DNA of 64,000 nucleotides, from NCBI GenBank assembly GCA_040285825.1, contig JAUPSS010000004.1:5525658-5589657 (forward strand), given 5' to 3'. The notes beneath the pieces were generated by a model that saw only the letters and a list, made by a program, of their open reading frames with translations, was not told the DNA's origin and searched no databases. The position numbers and the translations under genes were made by a program. This DNA comes from Eukaryota sp. TZLM1-RC (taxonomy: Eukaryota > Metamonada: BaSk clade). Within the stretch, counting starts at the first letter, position 1. Every line of letters starts with the position of its first letter. This document shows positions 9,189 to 18,451 of the stretch, piece by piece.

Positions 9189-10908
9189 GTGACCGTCATC
9201 ACCACTGGTTCTTTTCCAAAGCCATCCACCTCTAAAGGCCAATTAATCCATATCTTTTACAATGGATTTCTTTCTGAATGCCCACAAGATAGGTGTCTTG
9301 TTTCTTCTTGGGAAAATTTTCTAGTGCCTTATAGAAATTCACTCATTCTTTTTCTCAATGTTTGGCTGCAGCCTGAGAAAGGTAATTTTACCAATAGAAA
9401 AGGGCTTTTTCCTTATTTTGCTTGTCGGGCTCGTCAATTGGCGTCTGACGTGAAGACAAGTTCACCTAAAATTTGTCAATGCTGGAAAAAAACCTTGATT
9501 CGTGCTCATTGTAGAGCTCTAGATAAAACGAATGTCTGTGCCAATTATATTCTCTTTCTTTTACCAGATGAACCCTTAGCCCAACCCGAAGAATTAGTAG
9601 TAGTAGTTGTTTTCGAACACTACATCAATTTCAATCTGTGTAATTCAAGAGAAAAATTCTTTCCATTAAATGCATGAAAGTTTATCTTGAATCTGTTTCC
9701 AAGATTTCCTGCCACTGCTTCTCTACTGTCTTCACATGAGCAAATCACCTTGTCATCAAAGGAAATTGGTAAGCTTTTTCTCTTTAATCTTAAAATTTCA
9801 CAATACTTACTCACTTTCTTTTCTCATATGCATTTCTGGCAGAGTTTTAGAATAATACCTTTAGCTTCTCATAAAGGTTCTAAAATTCATGAGGTTCCTT
9901 CACATGTTTTTCCATCTGTGAAAAAATTTCCACTTATTGAAGGATCATCTTCCAAAACAAAGTTAATTAGAAATACATGTCTGAAACAAATATTCAAACA
10001 ATTTCCTTACCAAAAATTTAATATCAACAAAAAAGTTTCAAAAATAGATTTAAAAATTTCTGCTTGAAAACTAATGGTAATGAACTGCTTTTGACCATTG
10101 CAAATAGAAATAATGACTCAGAAAACACAAATGAGCTGAATAAACCACCGAAAAAGAAATGAAAAGTGACCCTGATGCCAATAAAACCAAAGAAACACAG
10201 TTGAAGGACACTAAAAAAATGCTTGGTCGAAGACGTAGACATCCAGTCGAAATTTTACCTGAAAGGTCCCTTATTGGCGTTGATCTGGACCAATCTAGAT
10301 TAAATGGCTACTTCTTAAATGATAATCAATGTGGAGTTATCCCTTGGCCAACTGGCAGAAGATAGATGACAAAACCTTCACCCAGTAAACACTCTTCCAA
10401 TTAATATTCCCTTCAAAATTTCTACCAATATTTAAACCATTGGAATTTGGTCAAGAGGAAAGTGTATTTGGAAAGTAATCGCCAGAAAGGGAAGATAATT
10501 AAATTTGACAACCGCAGACGAAAAGAGAGACGGTTCAGAGAGAGTCTCAACAAATTTCAAAGGCTGGCTGGACATCCTGATAAAATCTATCTTGCTGTGG
10601 GTTCTGGTAATTTCCCTTCTCATTGACGAAAACCCAATCGATATGGATCAGCAAGGGCTTTCAGAAAATGGTTGTGTTATCAAAAGGACGTGAAGCACTT
10701 GTCACCCAGTGAATTTAATACAAGCAAACTGTCAAGTTGTTACATGCCCGAGAATATTCAAGCAGGCTCATGGCACATGCGTATTTGTACTGACTGTCAA
10801 ATATTATATGACAGAGATATTTCCGTTGTAAAAAATATTCAAATAAAGAAGAAAGCAGAATTGTGGCCCGAAAGATACATTTGCCCAGAAGTTCTTTTTA
10901 GGCGATGA
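9189..10908 (+). pseudogene. Decayed Fanzor (eukaryotic TnpB-like RuvC nuclease)
   Basis: Broken frames along the plus strand line up with a Fanzor protein. A RuvC-I-like LIGVDLDQSR lies near 10277-10306. A helical basic stretch RRRKERRFRESL precedes a beta strand and glycine motif IYLAVGSGNF near 10582-10611. Then come the EFNTSK signature (10710-10727, matching the Fanzor DE(Y/F)xTSK), a zinc-ribbon remnant CTDC (10795-10806), and the RuvC-III-like YDRDISVVKNI. Stops interrupt it at 9675 (TGA), 10363 (TAG) and 10624 (TGA), and the frame changes between 10067 and 10159. The first cysteine pair of the ribbon reads SSC rather than CxxC. Fanzors are RNA-guided DNA nucleases carried by eukaryotic mobile elements; this copy cannot be active. 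Assignment of the N-terminal part (9189-10060) is weaker than that of the C-terminal half. Confidence 0.72.
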
Positions 10909-11378
10909 ATGGGGAACTTGAGCATACAGAAACAAAAACTTTGGAAAAACTGATATTTTATTTTGAGTTGTTTATTAAATTTTTGATTTTTTTGAAAAAC
11001 TTTTGAGACCGATCTACAAATAGCTTAGTAGCATTTGGTAGATCCACTTAGATACATCCAGTCGCGAGCCTTTGTTCTGTGAAAGCAGTAGGTGTGTTTA
11101 GGTGAGGTAGCCCATTGATGAAGATCATGATTGTCTTTGACAAATGATGCTACATGTTTCTTACAGTCTGTGAGTAGACATTGAGAAAGTTGAAAACAGG
11201 AGTGAATTTCACAGGGGAATACATGATAAGTGAAAATCACAGTAGATTAGAGCAAAATCTGATCTAAGGATTTCATTTCTACTGAATCATTATAATTATA
11301 ATTTCTACTAATTATATGTCATTTCCGTTATGAACAGTCATTGTAAGCAATGTCATCCTGATCATCTTTTTGCATTCG
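10909..11378. other. Unassigned interval between relics
   Basis: This is AT-rich DNA between the Fanzor relic and the next retroelement fragment. A 71-codon minus-strand frame at 11025-11240 is rich in His and Cys but matches nothing I recognise. I see no RNA gene. Confidence 0.4.
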
Positions 11379-12330
11379 TCAACTGCTTGAATTACGTCTA
11401 TAAAAAAGTCGACCACGAACAATTCCTGGAGACGTTACCATTACATCCAATAAAATGAAGGTTCCATCAAATCCAGGTAATATGACATCACCTCTATTAT
11501 TCTTATGAAAATAATCTTCAGTATCAAACAGATTTGACAACAGAGGTTCCAAAAAGGATTCAATTCTATGAAACTTACATATACAGAATAATTGGTCTCT
11601 TACAGCATCGAGAACCTTGCTTCTAAAAGTAATAAAATGTTTACAATTTAACAATTGAGTAATTGTAATTTCTCGAGAACATTTACAAATAAAATTATGA
11701 GGTAAATTATCAGGCCAGATAAAGGAACGAAATCTCATATTCAGAGTCCAAGCAGAATGAGTCAAGAGAGTACCATAAACTTGAGAAATGGTTGTTACTA
11801 AGGCAGAAGAAGTACTATCACACATATCTTGTAAAAGATTTGCAAAAGCGGGATTCTTTTTCTTGGCCAAGCCAAGTCGAACATCAAAGTCCAAGCTTTC
11901 AAAAATCTTTGACCATTTTTGTTGTAGTTTTTTACAGCAAAACTGCAAATTAGAAAGAGATCGATTTGGAATTTCTTGAATTCATTGGGGAAAACATTTG
12001 GTCCAAAGTTGTGGTGGCAATCTATCAAGTTCACAAAATAACTCATTCAAATATGGACTGCAACTGGGAACTAAGAGATGAGAATCTTCAGGAAATCTAC
12101 GAGAAAATTCATAAATAAAATTTTTGCCACCACCCAAAAATGCTGATTGGCACAAAATAGATGATTTAGCAAATCCAAAACCACCCAAATTTGCTGAAGA
12201 AAATAGGTGATTTTTCAACATTCCAGGTTCTACATCCAATAAATCAGCAAAAAATTCTGTCCTCGATGAAATCAGCTGGAGATTGCAATCAGTGAGGATT
12301 TCACTAGTACTAGGCCATAACCATTCCGAA
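11379..12330 (-). mobile_element. Retroelement fragment: end of reverse transcriptase, zinc knuckle, endonuclease-like region
   Basis: Minus-strand frames give, in order, a post-RT 'thumb' signature LGGFGFAKSS (about 12160-12190), LWTKCFPQ, then MRFRSFIWPDN. A Cys/His knuckle CKCS...LLNCKHFITFRSKVL..AVRDQ follows. Then comes NRGDVILPGF..FILLDVMVTSP, which fits the R-x-D...D-V pattern of a PD-(D/E)XK nuclease. That architecture (RT followed by C-terminal zinc knuckle and restriction-like endonuclease) is known from early-branching non-LTR retrotransposons; assignment to that group is inference. At least one frame change lies near 11950-11980, so the copy is dead and 5'-truncated. Confidence 0.7.
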
Positions 12331-12520
12331 GACCTAGGCGTGTGGGACTTTTAAGGAGACAGTAGTAGCTGTTATATTCAACGTATTTCCAAGGTGTTTA
12401 GTGTTTACTAACTCTTAGTGCTGACAAGTTTACATCAACGTTGGTGATATTTATTGAATATTGATTTGATGAGAAATTCTCTGGAAACTCAGTTGTTTAA
12501 CCCAACACATCCCATCCACA

Positions 12521-13084
12521 ATGTACGTTCCTCGACCAAAGAATAGGTGTACGGAATCCAGAAGTGTACATGATGCTCCTACACAACGGATACATCCAAT
12601 GTTTTCCCATTTGCCCTATTCATTCCCACATCATCCAATATCACAGCAAATGCGCGGTCCACAAATGCGTGTTCCTCAAATGCCATGGTTTTCTCCACAC
12701 TCACCTTTTGTGCCCCCACAGGTTGCTCAGGTTCAACAAGTGCCACAGGCTCCAATACCACAACACTTTGAAACTCCCCGTGTCTCTGAAAGGCCACCAC
12801 TGGATGAACTTGAAGATATAGAACCTGATCATCAATTTACAGACTTTCTTTTATCCAGAGGTATTTCCGAGGAAGTTGTAAATGACATTGCTGCCGGAAT
12901 AGACTACCATCATAGCTTTCTCAACTCTCTTTGTGATTTTGTAAATCAACGAAGAGAGGTCTTGGAGGAAGAAAAGTACTACAATGAGCGGATGAAAGCT
13001 CATGAGGACGCAAAAAGGTCACATCAGATGATTGAACAACACCTCAATTATCTAAATAAGACCTATAAATGGTCAGGCGAATAA
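12521..13084 (+). CDS. Hypothetical Pro/His/Gln-rich protein, 187 aa
   Basis: The gene begins at an ATG after a pyrimidine/A-rich leader. Residues 1-95 are low-complexity, rich in Pro, His, Gln and Met (QMRGPQMRVPQMPWFSPHSP). From about residue 98 the sequence turns acidic and helical (LDELEDIEPDHQFTDFLLSRG) and ends in a likely coiled coil (RREVLEEEKYYNERMKAHED). There is no membrane segment. The stop codon TAA lies within an AATAAA motif, as seen in other compact protist genes. It sits between retroelement fragments but does not resemble them. A scaffold or RNA-binding role is possible; none can be shown. Confidence 0.6.
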   Translation: MYVPRPKNRCTESRSVHDAPTQRIHPMFSHLPYSFPHHPISQQMRGPQMRVPQMPWFSPHSPFVPPQVAQVQQVPQAPIPQHFETPRVSERPPLDELEDIEPDHQFTDFLLSRGISEEVVNDIAAGIDYHHSFLNSLCDFVNQRREVLEEEKYYNERMKAHEDAKRSHQMIEQHLNYLNKTYKWSGE

Positions 13085-13400
13085 ATTTTTAGCCATTTTT
13101 TTAATTTTTTTTCAATTGATTGTAATGTATTTTAGATCTTTGGTTTTGTTTGATTTTAATGTCTTAATTGTTTCTCAGGGTTTCTTTTTGTTTTGTCTAT
13201 TTTGTTTATAGATGTTTTGTGGTCAATGTATTTAAATTTTAAATTTTTTTATTTAATACCATATTATTTATTAGAATTGGTTCTGGTGAAACAAACATAC
13301 TGTTCAATTTTTTGGGATGCTCAGAGAAATATCCTAACAATAGAAATTGAGAGAGGCTAATCAACGAGATCGAACTCAATTTGACAACAACATAACAGCA
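13085..13400. other. 3' flank, T-rich
   Basis: Strongly T- and A-rich DNA downstream of the preceding gene. It holds the likely 3' untranslated region and nothing else I can identify. Confidence 0.5.
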
Positions 13401-13414
13401 CTGATTAAAAGAAC

Positions 13415-14205
13415 ATGGTAAAAGAATACATTGCTCAGCAAAGTGTAAATCTGAGATTGCTTCAAGGAGAACAATTTGTGATATGTCCTTTGTGTGGTTA
13501 TGGAGACCTAGGCTTAGATCACTCGTTTCAATGTAGAAAAGTTTCGAGAATGGTTACACAAAGACAGGACGAAGTAAATAATTTTATTAACGAATTAAAT
13601 AATTTTGAATCTGAAAAGGAATTTAAATTTGGTTTAAATAAGCATTTACGTGTTGATGGCTTTCAAACGTCAACCAAAATTGCTTTTGATGTTACCATAG
13701 TTGGAGGTTATGGTAATAATTGGAGTGATGCTTTTTCGAAAGCTTATTCTGATAAAATTGCAAAGTATTCAATTTTAAAAGAATTAAATTTAATTCAACC
13801 AAATTGTTCCTCTCGTTTTTAGTGTTCATGGGGGTTTTTACACTAAAACAACAATACTATTTGACCAATTTGGATGGAATGAGGTAGCAGATGAAATTAG
13901 TTGTATCATTTTGAAGAATAGCTTTAAATGCCACAGTGCTTTTAATTATATACTTCAAAAGAAAAGAGAAGATCGTCAATGTTGGTAGGTAGTTGACTTT
14001 TATTATTCAAGTAGTTTCTTCTTAATTTTCAATAGAAGCAAAGTGTAATAATAATATTACAGTGCTTTTCATTATATACTTCAAAAGAAAAGAGAAGATC
14101 GTCAATGTTGGTAGGTAGTTGTTTTTTTAGTATTCAAGTAGTTTCTTCTTAATTTTCAATAAAAGCAAAGTGTAATTAAAGTGTAATTAAAGTGTAATTA
14201 TCAAG
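13415..14205 (+). mobile_element. 3' part of a retroelement: zinc knuckle and endonuclease-like ORF, with tandem-repeat tail
   Basis: The 135-codon frame at 13415-13822 has a knuckle CPLCGYGDLGLDHSFQC. It is followed by LRVDGFQTSTKIAFDVTIVGG and DKIAKYSILKE, matching the D...D-V-T...K-Y pattern of the endonuclease-like region in the other fragments, though the sequence family differs. The 3' flank contains two direct repeats and ends with the 11-mer aaagtgtaatt three times in a row (about 14168-14200). Short tandem tails of this kind are common at the 3' ends of non-LTR retrotransposons. Confidence 0.6.
13934..14177 (+). repeat. Tandem duplication, about 127-bp unit x2
   Basis: Copy 1 starts at 13934 and copy 2 at 14061, both with cagtgcttt.attatatac and running through aaaagcaaagtgtaat. 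The two copies differ by only a few bases, so the duplication is recent. Confidence 0.8.
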
Positions 14206-14868
14206 TTAAACAAATGTTGTTCTTTATTACTTCAACAACCAAACTCACTGATAGAATGAATATTATTCAACTTAAACCTTTTCATGTATTTTTTGAAGCA
14301 TGTCTTGATGTCAACAACTACTCACCGCAAATCCTTGAATAGTAATTTTATGGTGCATCATCCTTTAACAATTAAGAGTTTACGATGATTCTTTTTCAAA
14401 TGCAGGTCGTTGTTGGCCAATCATCTTCATATTAATCTATCTAATTTCCACTTTTTTTTCTATTTCTATTTGTTTGTTACAACGTTTTTCCTCTCGAGTG
14501 AACTTGAAAATCTATTAATGAAGTATTAAAGAATTTCTAGAGAGCGATTTTGCAGGTATATCTCTTAAATCCTGGAATGTTTAATAATCATAGAATCACT
14601 CTCAAAAACAGCTTCCGTGACTATAGATCCTTCATACACTCTATCTCTTGGGATTAATGGTTATGAATAGAATGTTAATGGGGATGTTATAGTAAAACCC
14701 ACCTAAAAGAAACTGTGCAAGTCAAAACTTCTTTTGAGACAGTAATCTATTGGACATTAGTTTGCTACCAATAGTATTAGACTTTTGACTCAACGTTCTT
14801 ATTTATAGGGGGAGTATCAGTCCTAACCTTCACTTCCGGGAGAACTGTGTTTTCTACATCCATGGTCT
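14206..14868. other. Intergenic, no gene seen
   Basis: AT-rich sequence with many short stops in all frames and long pyrimidine runs near 14440-14490. I see no gene, RNA or repeat that I can support. Confidence 0.45.
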
Positions 14869-15497
14869 CTATAGATATACTGCAGTGAGAATAGAATGAA
14901 GCAGGGGAGTTTGGAGCAACGAGATGAAGTTGTCTTGATCAGGGGAAGGCGGAAGAATGGGGGAAATGAAGAGAGAAACATCGCGGTAAAGGAAAAGAGT
15001 TTCAACGATTGAGGAATGTTGAAGTTCCAACGATGAATCAGAGTCAGAAAAATCAGTACGGGGAGAAAATACTAAAAGGGAGTAGAGTATAATGTCTGAA
15101 ACAAGAGATAGCGATGAAGGGGGTATAGAAGGGGATGTGTTGGACGAACAAGAAGATGTTAGCCATAACTTGAAAATAGAAATGACCTTGGAAATGAGTG
15201 TAGAATCTTCAGAAGAGGTGAAAGAAAGATCAAATGCAGCTCCCATGAAATCTACTGCAATTTTTAACTGCGATGGGTCACAAATTACAGTATCAACGTT
15301 AGAGGCTTCATTAATTGCAGCATTCAGTGAGTAACTCAAAGTATGACGTACATTGAGAGGAAAGGTTGAAAGAGGATTAGCATATGAAGGAACAGATTGC
15401 AGGGCAATGTGGTGCTCAAGTGTTTGTTTGCTCAAACTTCTGGTAGTAGTTCGTTGAGTTCAAGATTCTGCTACATCAATAATACAAATTTCATCAT
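14869..15497 (-). CDS. Hypothetical protein, possible RalGAP-like N-terminal fragment, with a putative mini-intron
   Basis: The main frame (15439 down to 14869) has no ATG at its start and is preceded by a stop. Removing a 35-nt candidate intron at 15440-15474 (GTAGCA...CTACCAG) joins it in frame to an ATG at 15497, giving join(15497..15475, 15439..14869), 197 aa. The N-terminal half (ALQSVPSYANPLSTFPLNV, then a helical stretch ending KLWLTSS) faintly resembles the start of RalGAP beta subunits. I hold that loosely, because such proteins exceed 1000 aa and this one stops early. The middle is Ser/Pro-rich. It could be a short gene, a truncated gene, or continue through another intron near 14868. 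Confidence 0.4.
15440..15474 (-). other. Putative intron, 35 nt
   Basis: On the minus strand it reads GTAGCA...CTACTACCAG. It is supported only by its length, which matches the secure introns, and by restoring an ATG-initiated frame. It lacks the exact CTAAC motif. Confidence 0.4.
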
Positions 15498-15559
15498 CCC
15501 TAATCTGCTGCTACTTTAGTGACTCAAATTTCCACTGTTTATGGATTTTTGTTAAAAAA

Positions 15560-16320
15560 CAATGAATGACTTTTGAACATGCGTTTTCGTTGTTTTCAAT
15601 GACCAAACAATTTACCTTATCATTTAACGTGTAAATGTGGTAAACCTCTTTTGTTTACTCATCTTTTGAACTGTAAACATTTCATTACATTTAGAAGTAA
15701 AGTATATAATAATGTCAGGGACCAAATTAATGTAATGTGTAAATCATATCGAGTAGATTCTCTTTTAGAGCCTTTGTTATTAAAATTAATTCTTGATGAA
15801 CCCCAATATTGATAGTACGCGCTACAACACAGCTTTTATGGTCTGACAAGAGGTTATTTGGTCGTTCCCGGTTTAAATGGTAGTTTTACTTTTTGAGACG
15901 CAATGTCCATCGACCCTTGTTATTCTTCTAACGAACATTTCATTAACTCAGATGTAAATAATCCTCTTCTTGCAGGCGAATAATATAAAAATGCTAAGTA
16001 TGCAAAACCCATTTCCTCGATTAATGAAAATTCTCATGCCCAATATAATTATGTCCCTTTGTTTCTTCTTTACTTGGATTTTTATGTAAGGCTGCTATGG
16101 CTTTCCTTGAGGATTTTGTTGTAAAGGAAAGAACTGGAAGAAATTTCAATCGTGTTTACTGGCGAAACAGGATTGTATTTTTAATTTAGGAGGGAATGGT
16201 GAAATTAATTTCTGATTCACTCTCGTCCTTTGGAAATTTTCTGAATCTTTAGTAATTAATTGTTTTGATGTAGGGGAGGTAGCTTTTGAGGATGTGGAGT
16301 TTTAGTTGTGTATTTCATGG
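15560..16320 (+). mobile_element. Decayed retroelement 3' fragment
   Basis: Plus-strand frames, with stops, read CKCGKPLLFTHLLNCKHF, then FRSKVYNNVRDQ, LLEPLLLKL and RGYLVVPGLNGSF. The end reads WRNRIVFLI..GMVKLISDSLSSFG before a stop. This is the same family as the minus-strand copy at 11.4-12.3 kb, including the shared LLNCKHFITFRSKV segment. Several stops and shifts make it a relic. Confidence 0.65.
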
Positions 16321-16499
16321 TGTCATATTCCTTATTAGATAAAGAAAATTTTTATTATTTTCATCCCTAATCTAGACAGCTGACCTTAGACAGCTGGAAG
16401 AATAGATATGTTTGGCATGTAAGCAGAAGAGTTGTGAAAAGAGCTGTTATAATATAGATTATTCTATAATTTATTAAAATTTTTGGTCTAATTAATATT

Positions 16500-16857
16500 T
16501 ATTGAAATTGCACACTTAATTAAATTAACTCATAACTAATGGGACGACTATCGTTGAACCAAGATTTCCTCTACAAAATCTTGATCTGCTTGCTGTCTAG
16601 CTAAAGCTTCTCTAATTCGATTGAAAAACCGAGGTAATCTATTAATAATGGCAAATTGAATCCGTGAACACCATAAAAAAATATCAAATCTTTTCATTGT
16701 TTTTTCTTGCACCATTTTTTGGAAGCCATCAAAAACAGTTTCTGCTTCAACTGATAATCTTCCATTTATCGAAAATGGGAAAGCATTAAAAACCAGATGT
16801 GTATTTCTATCGACATTAGCCTCTTCAATATCTTTATCATACTTCTATGTTTCTCTT
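16500..16857 (-). mobile_element. Retroelement 3' end fragment
   Basis: Nearly the same sequence as the 3' end of the minus-strand copy at 22.88-23.67 kb. It runs from the tail gcacacttaattaaattaac to the codons for the sequence around NVDRNTH. It breaks off at about 16857, where a fragment of another copy begins in the opposite orientation. Confidence 0.75.
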
Positions 16858-16859
16858 AT

Positions 16860-17235
16860 TTCTCTTATAGCCGTTATCTAACGCCGAAAAAAGAAGATAT
16901 AAAATATGAAGAACCTTTGGCACAACTAGGTAGAGTGGAACATGTGAAATATCAGTTTGTGCCGTTTACAATTTCTCTTTTTGGCAATATTGGACCTTCA
17001 GGGTTGCACTTTTTTGAAAATTTCAAAAAAGTGTTACTGAATAGGTCTAGTAAAACAATGAACTCCACTTTCTGGTCAAATAAAATTGTTTTTTGCATTT
17101 TCAAGTCTATTCCAACAATGATTTCAAAGGCACTTTTAGCTATTGGTGTAGAATATGAACGTAGTGCTGTGAGTAGGTTCAGTAATAATGACGCTTGTTT
17201 GAAGGATATTGAATTCTAGATAGTTCTTTTTCTCA
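16860..17235 (+). mobile_element. Retroelement C-terminal fragment
   Basis: The open frame reads YQFVPFTISLFGNIGPSG, then FWSNKIVFCIFKSIP and MISKALLAIGVEYERS. This corresponds to the last 100 or so residues of the zinc-knuckle/endonuclease proteins elsewhere in the window (FVPFAFSIFGNIGQSA, LWKNRIIFALYRSVP). The upstream 20-25 codons do not match and come from the opposing fragment. Confidence 0.65.
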
Positions 17236-17410
17236 ATAAATATTCCAGTTAAAAAAATTAATAAATAAAAAACAAATTTATGTGTTGAAAAACACCAACA
17301 AATACCACAAACCCTTATTTATTTTTGAAAACGAACGCTAATGACTACAGCGAGTCTTCTAATGGTGATAGTGTCCGTATAACTTTCAAACCGCACCCAA
17401 AGCGACACGA

Positions 17411-18297
17411 TTGAGATTGTCTGGAGAAGCCTTGGTTGATAAGAGATCCAGAGATAAACTTGATTACTATGAAACCACTCGGAATAGAAAACATACCCTG
17501 CAAGCCAAGGTTGAACAGCCGAGACCTCCCCAGAATCCAAAAGCTACTGAGTGGTATGCACCTGATGACCAAACGGAAATGGTGTTCTGGGCCATCGACC
17601 CCAACCACTCAAATCTAAGTGATTCAAAGCAATGGAACATGTTCAGGGCCGACCGTATCCAATATCTTCTTGGCACCGAAGAAGCGAAAAATCAATCACT
17701 CCGCTTCACTGACCCACTCATCAATAGATGTTTATGACATGCAGAATTGAACCATTATCTGCTTGAAATATCAACTATCGGTGACTATAAGGACTATGAA
17801 GGTAATACGTAAGACGATCATTGCTAAAGCAGCAATTATACCTGAGAGCTCGAAAAGCATTGAGGAGAAACACATTTGACTTCTTTATAAGAAAACAGAA
17901 AAGATTTAGCTCAAGTAGCAACAAAGTGAAAAAATTTGCAGACGGTGGAGAAGTAAAGGTGTGGTTTGGCAATGGAGGTGGTGGTACATCAAGTCAAAAA
18001 GTGAAAACTCCACGTAAGGCGTTTCTCAAGTTGTTACAATGTTCATTTGTTAATGTCAAGATCGGAGATGAATATATGACAACTGCAAAGGTGAACTGCT
18101 GCAAGATGCTACACCAAAAGATCTATCGAGAAGTTGATGGTGAAGTTAAAGTTCACAACGCCTATTTCAGTTGTCTGGAATGTAATCAAGTATGGTCTAG
18201 AGACATTTCTGCATCACTAAATCAGCTAGAAATTGCAATTAGTGAGCACTACTATGGAACAAGACCAGAAGCGTGCCAGAGACCACAAAAAAACTAG
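17411..18297 (+). pseudogene. Second decayed Fanzor (TnpB-like) gene
   Basis: The first frame (17411-17737) contains the RuvC-I strand VFWAIDPNHSNL near 17581-17616, then ends in a TGA. After a frame change, the frame 17821-18297 has a basic helical stretch (RARKALRRNTFDFFIRKQKR) and the strand-plus-glycines VKVWFGNGGGG. Next come GDEYMTTAK, in the place of the Fanzor DEYxTSK, and a zinc-ribbon remnant ending CLECNQVWSRDISASLN, the RuvC-III Asp in its usual WxRDxxAxxN context. Order and spacing match Fanzor/TnpB. It differs in sequence from the relic at 9.2-10.9 kb, so the two are separate insertions. The N-terminus appears lost. Confidence 0.72.
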
Positions 18298-18451
18298 CTT
18301 CAAAGCTACGTATTGTTCTAGAGGAGAAATGGGCTCACTGAGATTGGTGGCCAATTATTCGAGGATTCTAGAACGTCTGTGGACGATCTCACCAAGAATG
18401 AAAGTTCTTGGAATAACTTTGAATGATGCTTGAAGAAAGTATGCATTTCAA

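Noticed and set aside
8526-10626. TGA recoded as a sense codon
   Set aside because: TGA ends intact host genes in this window (helicase, RUN-RH), and the residues expected at the relic TGAs do not agree on one amino acid.
18233-18433. 66-codon frame after the second Fanzor relic
   Set aside because: It overlaps the relic in another frame and has no independent feature.
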